From assembly GCA_947258385.1 (NCBI GenBank), contig CAMYII010000062.1:1-56362 (forward strand): a stretch of 56,362 bases of DNA. The letters are read 5' to 3'. The notes below the pieces were generated by a model. It ran no database searches and was not told where the DNA came from. It saw only the letters and a list, made by a program, of their open reading frames with translations. The stretch is from Acidiferrobacterales bacterium. Lineage in GTDB: Bacteria > Pseudomonadota > Gammaproteobacteria > Acidiferrobacterales > SZUA-150. Below, in pieces: positions 9,212-17,787 of this stretch. Position 1 is the first letter of the stretch; every line of letters begins with the position of its first letter. A program made the position numbers and the translations under genes.

Positions 9212-10084
9212 CTAGGCATCCTTCGCGGTATGGTGAGTGTGGCGATGGCCGTGTTGCGCGGGTTCCTCTGTCAGCGCGTGTAAGCGACTGCCATCGGGTT
9301 GAATGGCGGGACGCAAGGTCTCGCCTTGGGCGAGCCTGTGCCGATGTGCATCGCGCTCAGCGCGCAGCCAGGCTAGCCAGCCGTCGAGCCCCGTGTCCTT
9401 GCGCGCGGAGGCCCGCAAGACCGGGACCTGGCTGGCGAGCGCCCGCAGGTGGCGTTCCGCCTTGTCGGGATCAAAGTCATTCAAGACGGGCAATAAGTCT
9501 GTTTTGGTCAACACCAAGACGTCGGCCGCGCGGAATATCACCGGATATTTTGCCGGTTTGTCGTCGCCTTCAGGGATGGACAGCAGCGTGACATTACGGT
9601 GCTGGCCAAGATCGAAGCTCGCGGGGCAGACGAGATTGCCTACGTTTTCTATAAATAGGATATCGAGGCCGTCGAGCGATAACTGATGCAACGCCTCATG
9701 GACCATATGGGCATCGAGATGACAAGCGTTCCCGGTCGTGATCTGCACCGCCGGGATGCCCCGGGCGCGGATGCGCTCGGCGTCGTTTTCGGTTTCGAGA
9801 TCGCCCTCGATGACGGCGAATTTGTAGTCACCGCCGAGCGCGTCGATGGTGGCCTCGAGCAGGGTGGTCTTGCCCGCGCCCGGTGAGGACATGAGATTGA
9901 TGGCCAACACACCTTGTCGGTCCAGGTGCTCGCGGTTGTGGGCCGCCTGGTGATCGTTTTCCGACAGGAGGCTTTTCAGTACGGTAACCGCGGTTTTGCC
10001 ATCTTGCGTGCGGGCGAGCTTGCCATCGGTCTGCACCAGATGTTTGTTTCCGGGCGTGATGTTACAACCGCAGGTATCGCACAT
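9212..10084 (-). CDS. hypB: Hydrogenase nickel incorporation GTPase HypB
   Basis: SIMIBI-class GTPase of 290 residues that delivers nickel to the hydrogenase large subunit with HypA. The N-terminal high-affinity Ni motif is seen as MCDTCGCN. The P-loop is SSPGAGKTTL, the switch/metal region is TGNACHLDAHM, and the guanine specificity motif is TKTD. Family members often store Ni on a His-rich stretch after the N-terminus; here a short His-rich tail (HGHRHTHH) lies instead at the very C-terminus. ATG 10084 is the start. There are 96 bases between it and hypA upstream. Confidence 0.95.
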   Translation of the reverse strand: MCDTCGCNITPGNKHLVQTDGKLARTQDGKTAVTVLKSLLSENDHQAAHNREHLDRQGVLAINLMSSPGAGKTTLLEATIDALGGDYKFAVIEGDLETENDAERIRARGIPAVQITTGNACHLDAHMVHEALHQLSLDGLDILFIENVGNLVCPASFDLGQHRNVTLLSIPEGDDKPAKYPVIFRAADVLVLTKTDLLPVLNDFDPDKAERHLRALASQVPVLRASARKDTGLDGWLAWLRAERDAHRHRLAQGETLRPAIQPDGSRLHALTEEPAQHGHRHTHHTAKDA

Positions 10085-10180
10085 GCTACCCTCCGTCGGC
10101 GTTCGCCGGTTGGATGCTTCGCATTCGCCGGTCGGTCGAAGACAGGCTTTGCAAAATACCGTAAAACCCCAGATACAAAA

Positions 10181-10525
10181 CTAGGTCGTCAGCTCCATGC
10201 TCGCCAGGAGCATTTCATCCCCGCTCAAAAGCTGTGTCTGATAATCGCCGCATTGGCCGCACAGCAGGCGGTTGGGTGTGCTCTCGCTTTCGGCGCCGCA
10301 GCTCCGGCAGCGGACCCTGACGGGCAGCGATTCGACAATGAGCGCGGCCTTTTCCGCGACCGTGCCCGCACTGGCCAGAGGAAAGGCCTGTGCCAGCAAC
10401 TCGGGCTCGATGCCCGACAACGGGCCCACCCTGACCGTAATGCTCTCCACCCCGGATGCCTGGTGCTCACTGGCGATGGCGGCCACCTGCCGCAACATGC
10501 CCTGGCAGACCGACAGCTCATGCAT
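10181..10525 (-). CDS. hypA: Hydrogenase nickel chaperone HypA
   Basis: Small nickel metallochaperone of 114 residues. The Ni-binding N-terminus MHEL is intact, and the zinc site is formed by CRSCG and CGQCG (residues about 73-95). ATG 10525 gives the obligatory N-terminal Met-His; the longer open frame to 10621 is not used because the amino terminus itself is a Ni ligand. It overlaps the hypC stop by eight bases (ATGCATGA), consistent with coupled translation. Works with HypB in the nickel step. Confidence 0.95.
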   Translation of the reverse strand: MHELSVCQGMLRQVAAIASEHQASGVESITVRVGPLSGIEPELLAQAFPLASAGTVAEKAALIVESLPVRVRCRSCGAESESTPNRLLCGQCGDYQTQLLSGDEMLLASMELTT

Positions 10526-10760
10526 CCCGGTGCTCCCGCTCGGCCGCCAGCGCCTGATCATACAATTCCCAGGCCGAGCGCGCGTCCTGTTCCGTGACCT
10601 TTTGTATGGCGTAACCGACATGGACCATCACGAAGTCGCCGCGGACAAGCGTCTCATCCTGCAGCATGAAAAGATTGACATCGCGTTCGATCCCCTTCGC
10701 CTCACAGCGCGCGATGAAGCCGTTGACGTCTTTGATCTGCATGGGAATGGCGAGGCACAT
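10518..10760 (-). CDS. hypC: HypC/HybG-type hydrogenase assembly chaperone
   Basis: Chaperone of 80 residues that carries the Fe(CN)2CO group with HypD and docks on the large-subunit precursor. It begins with MCLAIP, so the essential Cys2 is present, followed by the OB-fold core (GDFVMVHVGYAIQKV). ATG 10760 is fixed by the MC start; the open frame extends 43 codons further upstream through the promoter region and those residues are not coding. First gene of hypCABDFE. Its promoter carries an FNR-like box (10855-10868). Confidence 0.95.
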   Translation of the reverse strand: MCLAIPMQIKDVNGFIARCEAKGIERDVNLFMLQDETLVRGDFVMVHVGYAIQKVTEQDARSAWELYDQALAAEREHRDA

Positions 10761-10827
10761 GGATTCGCGTTCTCTCAATGCCGACAGGGTCGCACAAATC
10801 GGCGCGGTTGAATGAGAATGAATATTA

Positions 10828-10868
10828 AATATACCAGAGGGTCGGGCACAAACCTTGATGTGCATCAA
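10828..10868 (-). promoter_or_regulatory. Predicted FNR-activated promoter of the hyp operon
   Basis: A perfect FNR palindrome TTGATGTGCATCAA (TTGAT-N4-ATCAA) lies at 10855-10868. On the minus strand a TATATT -10 hexamer lies at 10828-10833, which puts the start point near 10821 and the box centre about 41 bp upstream, the class II activator position. hypC starts 60 bp downstream. The sequence match is direct; FNR use is inferred, since CRP boxes can look similar (TGTGA-type), but this box fits FNR better. Confidence 0.75.
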
Positions 10869-11016
10869 CAAAAAAAGCGATCGCACCATTGAGCCGGCGT
10901 CGGTTTATGAGACCGCACAGGCGCCCGCGAACACGCATTGTCTGTGGGGTATGGTTGAGTGCTGCGTGTTGCGATAGCTCCTGGAATATGCACGGGCGCC
11001 GCTTTAGGCACAGGAA

Positions 11017-11057
11017 TTGACCAAAATCAAAGCCCGGCAGCGGCAATACTGTATAAA
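11017..11057 (+). promoter_or_regulatory. Predicted FNR-activated promoter of the hydBGDA operon
   Basis: TTGACCAAAATCAA at 11017-11030 matches the FNR consensus with one mismatch. A TATAAA -10 hexamer at 11052-11057 on the plus strand predicts a start near 11064, again about 41 bp from the box centre. The leader to hydB (11222) would be about 160 bases. Together with the mirrored hyp promoter it suggests anaerobic co-induction of hydrogenase and maturation genes. Confidence 0.7.
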
Positions 11058-11221
11058 TCAAAACAGACCGTATGTCATGACTATACTTGTATTGGCGGTT
11101 CGTGGCTAAGTCAAACGTGCCGGATGTGATCGATAGCTTGCGGCGGGTGTGAGACGGGCCAGGATCAGTACTGCATCCGCCTCATTGCGATTAACAGGAA
11201 TGAGAAGGAACTCAAGGGACG

Positions 11222-12346
11222 ATGGCTCAGATGGCGGCGGCGGGTTTCTCTTTCCTTCAGCGCGGACGTTTCCAACAGTTGTTCGATGTCCTGCAAGAGG
11301 CGGGCTATCGCTGCGTGGGTCCGAGGGTCACAGACGGTGCGATCCTCTACGACACCGTGACCAAAGTTGAGGACTTGCCGCAAGCGGTGCGAGACCGGCA
11401 GGCCCCCGGACACTACCGTCTGGAATCCAGCAAAAGCGAACTGTACTTCGCCTGGGCGAACGGACCGCAGGCGCTGAAGCCGTTGGTGTTCAAGCCCAGG
11501 GAAACACTCTGGCAATGCCAGGCCCAGCCCAGCCGAGGTCTGCAGTTCGAAACCGTGCCTCCGGAGGCGCCGGCGACCGCGGTGATCGGGGTGCGCGCCT
11601 GTGACCTGGCGGCCCTGCGGCTGCAGGACCGCCATTTTATCCATGGGCCTGTGGTCGATCCGGCTTATCTGGCCAGACGCCGAAACCTGTTCCTGGTCGC
11701 GGTCAACTGCACCCATCCCGCGGATACCTGTTTCTGCCGTTCAACCGGCGACGGCCCGCAGGTGACCAACGGCTTCGATCTGCTGTTGAGCGAAATCGAC
11801 GCCGGTTTTGTCATTGAGGCGAGGACCGATCAAGGGGTGGATGTGCTGGGACGCCTACCCACCGAAGGTGCCACCGCCAAACAGCTTGAGGCCGCCCGTC
11901 AGCCGATCGCTCGCGGCGCGCAGGCCCAGACTCGGCGTTTCCCCACACGCAATCTTCGCGATACGCTGCTGTCCAATCTTGATCACCCAAGGTGGCAGCA
12001 GGTGGCGGAGCGGTGTCTGTCCTGCGGGAACTGTACCGCGGTTTGCCCCACGTGCTTTTGCCACAGCGAGGGCGATGAGCCCACGCTGGATGGCAGCCGC
12101 AGCGAGCACTACCGGCAATGGGGCTCGTGTTTCACGCGCACCCACAGCTACATCCACGGGCTCGTGATACGCGGCGATACGCGCCTGCGCTACCGGCAGT
12201 GGCTGACGCACAAGCTTGGCACCTGGCACGAGCAATACGGTCGCAGCGGCTGTGTCGGTTGCGGGCGCTGCATCAGCTGGTGCCCGGTGGGCATCGATCT
12301 TACCGAAGAGATCGCCGCCATCTGTGCGAGCGCCGCCGATGCCTAG
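11222..12346 (+). CDS. hydB: Group 3b [NiFe] hydrogenase, iron-sulfur beta subunit
   Basis: Electron-transfer subunit of 374 residues, related to HydB of the archaeal sulfhydrogenases and to AsrA of anaerobic sulfite reductase. Two [4Fe-4S] ligand sets are visible near the C-terminus: [16 protein letters not shown] (about residues 266-281) and [14 protein letters not shown] (about residues 346-359). A further Cys group, [10 protein letters not shown], lies near residue 160. ATG 11222 is preceded by AAGGGA. It overlaps hydG by eight bases. In the complex it would relay electrons between the small subunit and the flavin subunit HydG. Cytoplasmic, no signal peptide. Confidence 0.92.
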   Translation: MAQMAAAGFSFLQRGRFQQLFDVLQEAGYRCVGPRVTDGAILYDTVTKVEDLPQAVRDRQAPGHYRLESSKSELYFAWANGPQALKPLVFKPRETLWQCQAQPSRGLQFETVPPEAPATAVIGVRACDLAALRLQDRHFIHGPVVDPAYLARRRNLFLVAVNCTHPADTCFCRSTGDGPQVTNGFDLLLSEIDAGFVIEARTDQGVDVLGRLPTEGATAKQLEAARQPIARGAQAQTRRFPTRNLRDTLLSNLDHPRWQQVAERCLSCGNCTAVCPTCFCHSEGDEPTLDGSRSEHYRQWGSCFTRTHSYIHGLVIRGDTRLRYRQWLTHKLGTWHEQYGRSGCVGCGRCISWCPVGIDLTEEIAAICASAADA

Positions 12347-13196
12347 TTCCGAGACCTTTTATCAGGCCGAACCCTACACGCTTCATGAAGCGGAGATCGT
12401 CGAGCGCTTACAGGAGTCGCCGACGATATTCACCCTGCGTCTGCGGTTCACAGATCCCGGGATACGGTCCGCATACCGGTTTGCGCCGGGTCAGTTCAAC
12501 ATGGTGTATCTGTATGGCGTGGGCGAAATCCCGATCTCGATCGTCTCCGATCCCGAGGACCCGTTCCTGCTCGATCATACGATACGCACCGTGGGACGCG
12601 TGACCCGGGGCATGGACCGGCTGCAGGCCGGTGACCGGCTCGGTGTCCGCGGGCCTTATGGGCGGGGATGGCCGCTCGACAAGGCGGGCGGGCGTGACGT
12701 GATACTGGTTACCGGTGGCTTGGGCTGCGCCCCGCTGGTGTCGGTCATCAATTACATCATCCGGCGCCGCGAGCAGTACGGCAGGTTCGTGCTGATGCAG
12801 GGCGTCAAGCACTCCGATGAGCTGCTCTGGCGCGGCAAGTATGAACGCTGGAGCCGCATGCCGGACACGCAGGTGATGCTCGCCGCTGATGTCGCCGGCT
12901 CGAACTGGCCGTGGCTGGTGGGCCGTGTCACGGCGCTGCTGGAGCAGGTGAGCATTGATCCCATGAATTGCATTGTCATGATGTGCGGGCCCGAGATCAT
13001 GATGCGTACCGCGATCGAGAACCTGCTGCAGCGCGGGGTCCCGGAGGAAGTGATCTGGCTCAGCATGGAGCGCAATATGCAGTGCGGGACCGGCCACTGC
13101 GGGCACTGCCAGCTGGCCGGTAAGTTCGTTTGCCGGGACGGCCCGGTGTTTTGCTACCAGGACGTCAAGGCGTTTCTGGGAAAGAAGGGGTTTTAA
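12339..13196 (+). CDS. hydG: Group 3b hydrogenase, FAD/NAD(P)-binding gamma subunit
   Basis: Ferredoxin-reductase-like subunit of 285 residues where NAD(P)H or NAD(P)+ reacts. An FAD-binding barrel with [12 protein letters not shown] (about residues 45-56) precedes the nucleotide-binding domain ([13 protein letters not shown]). The C-terminal [2Fe-2S] motif is CGTGHCGHC with a distal Cys in PVFC. The related AsrB of sulfite reductase has the same architecture. ATG 12339 overlaps the hydB stop (ATGCCTAG), so it is the likely start rather than the longer frame from 12216. Followed after 29 bases by hydD. Confidence 0.92.
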   Translation: MPSSETFYQAEPYTLHEAEIVERLQESPTIFTLRLRFTDPGIRSAYRFAPGQFNMVYLYGVGEIPISIVSDPEDPFLLDHTIRTVGRVTRGMDRLQAGDRLGVRGPYGRGWPLDKAGGRDVILVTGGLGCAPLVSVINYIIRRREQYGRFVLMQGVKHSDELLWRGKYERWSRMPDTQVMLAADVAGSNWPWLVGRVTALLEQVSIDPMNCIVMMCGPEIMMRTAIENLLQRGVPEEVIWLSMERNMQCGTGHCGHCQLAGKFVCRDGPVFCYQDVKAFLGKKGF

Positions 13197-13225
13197 TCAA
13201 CAGTGAATATGCCGGTGGATTCGTG

Positions 13226-14053
13226 ATGGAACATAGACCAGGCATGACCGGGCAGGAGACGAACACAGCCGCCGCCGAGGCAGTGTCGAAGCCGCGTATC
13301 GCCGTGCACAAGTTTGCCTCCTGCGACGGTTGCCAGCTGGCGTTCCTCAATCTGGGGGAAGACCTGCTGGCGCTGATGGAGATGGTCGATGTCGTGCATT
13401 TTGCCGAGGCCGGCCCGGTGGACCCCGATGCCGAGGTGGACTTCGCCTTTATCGAGGGCAGTATCTCGACGCCGGCGGACATCGAACGGGTAAAGCGTAT
13501 CCGCGAACGCTCGCGTTATGTGATCGCCGTCGGCGCTTGCGCCACGGCGGGCGGATTGCAGGCGCTGCGTAACATGGCAGACGCCGGTCAATGGATGCGG
13601 GCGGTTTATGCCGAGCCCGGTAATATCAAGAGTCTGGATACCTCTACGCCCGTGGCGCAACACATCAAGGTGGATCTCGAGCTCTGGGGCTGCCCGGTCA
13701 ACGGCCGCCAGGTGCTCGCGGCCGTGCGCGCGCTATTGTCGGGCGTGGCGCCGGCCGAAGAGCATGACAAAGTCTGTCTGGAGTGCAAGCGCCGACAGAG
13801 CGTGTGCGTGATGGTCGCCAAAGGCATGCCCTGCATGGGGCCAATGACGCGGACAGGCTGCGGCGCCCTGTGCCCGAGCTTCGGGCGCGACTGCTACGGC
13901 TGTTATGGCCCGGCGGAGAACAGCAATACGGATTCCCTGACGCGGCGTTTCGAAGGGCTCGGCCTGTTGCCGGACGCTGTCGCCCGGCGGTTTCTTTCTA
14001 TCAACAACGGTGCGCCCGCTTTCAACGACGCCGGACGGAAGCTGCGGGAATGA
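13226..14053 (+). CDS. hydD: Group 3b hydrogenase, small (delta) subunit
   Basis: Iron-sulfur small subunit of 275 residues (NADH:quinone oxidoreductase 20-kDa-like fold). The proximal cluster ligands are CDGC, the GACATAGG Cys and WGCPVNG. Additional Cys groups CLECKRRQSVC, MPCMG, GCGALC and CYGC would hold the medial and distal [4Fe-4S] clusters. No Tat signal is present, as expected for cytoplasmic group 3 enzymes. ATG 13226 has GGTGGA seven bases upstream; the longer frame from 13130 overlaps hydG and is unlikely. Its stop overlaps the hydA start as ATGA. Confidence 0.92.
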   Translation: MEHRPGMTGQETNTAAAEAVSKPRIAVHKFASCDGCQLAFLNLGEDLLALMEMVDVVHFAEAGPVDPDAEVDFAFIEGSISTPADIERVKRIRERSRYVIAVGACATAGGLQALRNMADAGQWMRAVYAEPGNIKSLDTSTPVAQHIKVDLELWGCPVNGRQVLAAVRALLSGVAPAEEHDKVCLECKRRQSVCVMVAKGMPCMGPMTRTGCGALCPSFGRDCYGCYGPAENSNTDSLTRRFEGLGLLPDAVARRFLSINNGAPAFNDAGRKLRE

Positions 14054-15274
14054 GCGAGCGCCGCAATATAGACATCCATGTCCCGGTGCTGGCGCGGGTG
14101 GAGGGCGAGGGAGTTACTCGAAGGCCGCGATTACTTCGAAGTGCTGGAGTTGGTGGCGCGCATCTGTGGCATCTGCCCCGTGGCCTACCAGATGAGCGCG
14201 GTGCAGGCCATCGAGGCGATATTCAAGATTGACCCCGGGGATTGGGTGCGGGCCATGCGCCGGGTGTTCTATTGCGGCGAATGGATCCAGAGCCACAGCC
14301 TGCATATCCATTTGCTGGCGGCGCCGGATTTTCTGGGGTATGAGAACGTCGCGCAGGTGGCGCAGGCGTTCCCGGACGAGGTGCGCCGCGGCCTGCGCCT
14401 GCAGGCGCTGGGCAATTCTCTGATCCGGCTGTTCGGGGCGCGCTCGGTGCACCCGGTGGGCGCGCGTGTGGGCGGTTTTCATCAGGCGCCGGCGCTTGAG
14501 CAGGTGGCGCAGGTGGTCGGGCAGTTGCGCGCCGCCGTGGCCGATGCCGAGGCCCTGGTGCGCTGGACCGCGGCGTTGGAGTTGCCAGACGATGAGCAGC
14601 CTTTTACCAGTGTTGCGCTGCGGCACGCGAACGACTATCCCATGGAGGGGGGCCGGCTCGTCTCCAGCACCGGCCTCGACATCGGCATTGAAGACTACGA
14701 ACAGCATTTCAGGGAATTTCAGGTCCCGCACTCGACGGCGCTGCATGCGCTGCACCATGACGAGCCCTACCTGGTCGGGCCGCTGGCGCGGCTCAATCTC
14801 AATCATGACCGCTTGCCGGATGCCGTCGCGGCACTGTTTCGGGAGACCGGGATCGGGTTTCCCAGCGGCAATATGTTCCACAGCATCGTGGCGCGGGCGG
14901 TGGAGATTCACCTCGCTGTGCTGGAAGCGTTACGGCTGCTGCAAGATTACGCCACGACTGATGCACCCTATGTCGAGGTCACGCCCACCGCCGGCATCGG
15001 CGTCGGCTGCACCGAGGCCCCGCGCGGTGTCCTGTGGCACCGTTACGAATTCGATCAGGCCGGGCGCGTGATCAAGGCGCGCATCGTACCGCCCACCAGC
15101 CAGAACCAGGCAAGGATCGAACAGGACCTCGGCCGGTCGCTGCAGGCCTTCGGCCTGGATCGCAGCGACGCGGAATTGCGGCATCGTGGCGAGACGGTAA
15201 TTCGCAATTACGATCCCTGCATCTCCTGCGCCACCCATTTTCTGAGGCTGCACATCGACCGCGACTCAAGCTGA
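14050..15274 (+). pseudogene. hydA: Group 3b hydrogenase large subunit, frameshifted with internal deletion
   Basis: The catalytic subunit gene. It starts at ATG 14050, overlapping hydD as ATGA, and reads MSERRNIDIHVPVLARVEGEG. After codon 21 (about 14112) this frame loses homology and stops at 14232. The rest of the protein, from LLEGRDYFEV through RICGICPVAY to DPCISCATH, is in another frame up to 15274. Compared with known group 3b large subunits about 25-30 codons between ARVEGxG and LLEGRDY are absent, so this is a deletion plus frameshift rather than a single-base slip. Both active-site Cys pairs are still encoded. The C-terminal extension after the DPCxxCxxH His is 11 residues. Real mutation and assembly error cannot be told apart here. 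Confidence 0.85.
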
Positions 15275-16162
15275 TGGGCCCTGCCCCGGTTCGGAAGCGA
15301 ATTGTTGCGCGCACCATTGTTCGATGGCCTCGCGTGTCTCTACCGGTTTTTCCGTGAGTGGCCAGTGAAACGCGTGGACATCGACCGCCGTCGCCCGCGG
15401 CATCCGGCCGATGATCCGCTTTGTGGTCGCCGTGTCGGTATAGGTCGGTGCGGCCGCCAGCAGCGCCAGTACCGGCACCTTGATGCCCGCAACCGGCGGC
15501 ACCGGGCTGATCGTCGCGATCAGTTCCTGGATAAAGTTGCCGGTAGGAAAGTGCTGCAGGTCCGGCCACGGGGAGCCGTATTGGTCCACCATCTCTTCCA
15601 GCTTGCCGACGTCCAGCAGCCTCTTGCGCGTGTCCTCGTCGAGCACGCGTAAATCGCGGTCGGGGATCTGGCGGCGGCGCAGGCCCAGGCGATTCAGCAG
15701 CCAGACGATGGCGAACATGCACCAAAGCAGCGGCCGTAACCACGACAGCAGGCGCATGGTGCCGGTCAGTGCCTGGTGAAACACGGGATCGATCAACACC
15801 AGGCCGGAGATCCGATCGGGGTAACGGCTGGCGAAATTCAGCGCCACCTGCGCGCCCAGGCTGTGGCCGACGATCACGGCTTCGCCGCAGCCTTCGGCAT
15901 CCAGGATCTCGACGAGATCCCGGCACCATACCTTCATGCCCAGGCGACCGCGGTAAAACGATTCTCCATGACCGCGAAGGTCCAACCGCAAGATGTCCCA
16001 GGCGTCCTTCAGGCTCGTATATTCGACGAACTCGGACCAGCGGGTCATGTTACTGGCCACGCCATGGATGAGCACAATGAGTCGCCGCGGGGCACCGGGG
16101 CGCCAGAGTCGGTAGGCGAGACGGGTCCCGTCCCGGGTCAAGAGCGAGTGTTGTTTTTCCAC
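15266..16162 (-). CDS. Alpha/beta hydrolase
   Basis: Alpha/beta-hydrolase fold protein of 298 residues. The oxyanion-hole segment LIHGVASN, the nucleophile elbow GHSLGAQ (Ser) and a late HWPL His are visible; LDLRGHGES is the usual strand-loop motif. A central hydrophobic insert (LLSWLRPLLWCMFAIVWLL) may be a lid or membrane contact. The start is uncertain: GTG 16162 begins right at the conserved LLTRDGTRLAYR region, while an in-frame GTG at 16285 would add a low-complexity leader. The gene converges with hydA, overlapping it by nine bases. Substrate unknown. Confidence 0.85.
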   Translation of the reverse strand: MEKQHSLLTRDGTRLAYRLWRPGAPRRLIVLIHGVASNMTRWSEFVEYTSLKDAWDILRLDLRGHGESFYRGRLGMKVWCRDLVEILDAEGCGEAVIVGHSLGAQVALNFASRYPDRISGLVLIDPVFHQALTGTMRLLSWLRPLLWCMFAIVWLLNRLGLRRRQIPDRDLRVLDEDTRKRLLDVGKLEEMVDQYGSPWPDLQHFPTGNFIQELIATISPVPPVAGIKVPVLALLAAAPTYTDTATTKRIIGRMPRATAVDVHAFHWPLTEKPVETREAIEQWCAQQFASEPGQGPSA

Positions 16163-16315
16163 AGAGTTTCTGGCTGGTAAGTCATGCGCCGTTTCAGGTA
16201 TGGTATCCCGCCATGGGGTCCGGCTTGGAGATGAGTGTGGCGGCTGGTTTTCGTATCCGTTGTTTTGCCACGGGAAGGATAACACGTAAGCGATGATGAA
16301 GTATCGGGAAGGGCC

Positions 16316-17668
16316 ATGACACGCATCGTGGTCATCGGCGGTGTCGCCGCCGGTATGAGCGCCGCCAGCCAGGCCAAGCGCCGGCGGCCACAGGCCGAGG
16401 TCGTGGCATTGGAGCGAGGACCTTATGTGTCTTACGGCGCCTGCGGCATACCGTATAACCTCGAAGACCCGCGGCGCAATATCGAAGATTTGATCGTCAT
16501 CTCCGAGGACCGGTTTCGTAACGAACGCGGGATCGATGTGCGCACGCGGCATGAGGTCCAGAGAATCGATGCCAAAAGTAGATGCGTGTACGTTCGCGAC
16601 CTGGACCGACATAGCAACTACGCGCTCGCCTATGACAAGCTCATTATCGCCACCGGTGCCCGCGCGTTTCGCCCCCCTTTTCCGGGCATGGAATTGCCCG
16701 GTGTATTTCTGTTGCGCGAGCTGAGCGATGGCGCCGCGATCAAGCGCCACATCGAGCGGGAGCATCCCGCAAGCGCCGTTATTATCGGCGGCGGTTACAT
16801 CGGCATGGAGATGGCCGATGTGCTGCGCGGGCGCGGCCTGGTGGTGACGGTACTGGAGCGGCTGGAGCAGTTGACACCGGGTTTTGACCCGGAGATCGCC
16901 GAGCGCGTCCGGCAGGAAGTGGAGGCGCACGGGGTGACGGTCAGCACCGGTGTGGACGTAGGGGCGATCGTCAATTCAGACGGCCGCCTGGCGGTCCAGG
17001 CCGACAACGGGCTTTTGCACGCCGACATGGTGCTGGTCTCGGTCGGCGTGCGACCGAATGTCGCCTTGGCCGATGAGGCAGGCATCAAGCTTGGGGCCAG
17101 CGGCGCGATCGCCGTCGACGAGGGCATGCGCACCAGCGTGGAGGACATTTTTGCCGCCGGGGATTGCGCCGAGGCCTATCACCGGGTGCTCAAACGGCCG
17201 GTGTACATTCCGTTGGGGACGACCGCCAATAAACAGGGCAAGGTGGCCGGTGCCAACGCCGCGGGAGGCGATCAGCGTTTTGCCGGCATTGTCGGCACCG
17301 CCGCCTTCAAGGTCTTCGGCCTGGAAGTCGGTCGCACCGGGCTAGGGAGAAGCGACATCGAGCATGAGGGCCTGGATGCCGTGGCCGCGGTGTCGGTGCA
17401 CAAAAGCCGCGGCCACCACTACCCCGGATCGCAGGACATTACGACCATCGTATTCGCCGAACGCGGCAGCGGGCGATTACTCGGCGCGCAGATGGTGGGT
17501 GGGGACACGGTCGCCAAGCGTATCGACGTCTTCGCCACGGCGCTGTATGCGCAGATGACGGTGGCCGACATCGCCGGGCTCGACCTGTCGTATGCGCCGC
17601 CGTTTGCGCCTGTGTACGACCCGGTTCTCATTGCGGCGAGCGTGGCGCTGAAAGAATTGAAGCGCTAG
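16316..17668 (+). CDS. FAD-dependent CoA-disulfide-reductase-like pyridine nucleotide oxidoreductase
   Basis: Flavoprotein disulfide reductase of 450 residues with the single active-site Cys43 in VSYGACGIPY, the hallmark of the CoA-disulfide reductase, NADH oxidase and NAD(P)H sulfur reductase group. The FAD motif is VVIGGVAAGMSAA, the NAD(P) motif VIIGGGYIGMEMADVL, and the second FAD motif DIFAAGDCAEA; the dimerisation domain fills the C-terminal 120 residues. No C-terminal rhodanese domain is fused. Near the sulfhydrogenase genes it may reduce polysulfide or CoA persulfide, but reaction and substrate are inferred. It is divergent from the alpha/beta hydrolase. Confidence 0.88.
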   Translation: MTRIVVIGGVAAGMSAASQAKRRRPQAEVVALERGPYVSYGACGIPYNLEDPRRNIEDLIVISEDRFRNERGIDVRTRHEVQRIDAKSRCVYVRDLDRHSNYALAYDKLIIATGARAFRPPFPGMELPGVFLLRELSDGAAIKRHIEREHPASAVIIGGGYIGMEMADVLRGRGLVVTVLERLEQLTPGFDPEIAERVRQEVEAHGVTVSTGVDVGAIVNSDGRLAVQADNGLLHADMVLVSVGVRPNVALADEAGIKLGASGAIAVDEGMRTSVEDIFAAGDCAEAYHRVLKRPVYIPLGTTANKQGKVAGANAAGGDQRFAGIVGTAAFKVFGLEVGRTGLGRSDIEHEGLDAVAAVSVHKSRGHHYPGSQDITTIVFAERGSGRLLGAQMVGGDTVAKRIDVFATALYAQMTVADIAGLDLSYAPPFAPVYDPVLIAASVALKELKR

Positions 17669-17787
17669 CGGTCGCTGGGAGTGCGTGTTCTTGCAGCTTG
17701 GCAAAACGCGCTGCGCAGAGTTATCCGGTTTATGAAGCCGGTCCAGGGCACACAGGCACATCCGTAGATCAGCGAGGAGAAAACAAG

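Larger units (their letters stand above)
10761..11221. other. Divergent hyp/hyd intergenic region
   Basis: The 461 bases between hypC and hydB. Apart from the two FNR-like promoters nothing coding is seen: short open frames in it have no family features. The stretch between the boxes (10870-11015) carries no further clear operator, and the hyd leader (about 11065-11221) has no convincing terminator or riboswitch-like fold. Confidence 0.6.

Noticed and set aside
16163-16930. N-terminal extension of the alpha/beta hydrolase frame
   Set aside because: The added 250 or so codons are antisense to the start of the flavoprotein gene; hydrolase homology begins near 16150.
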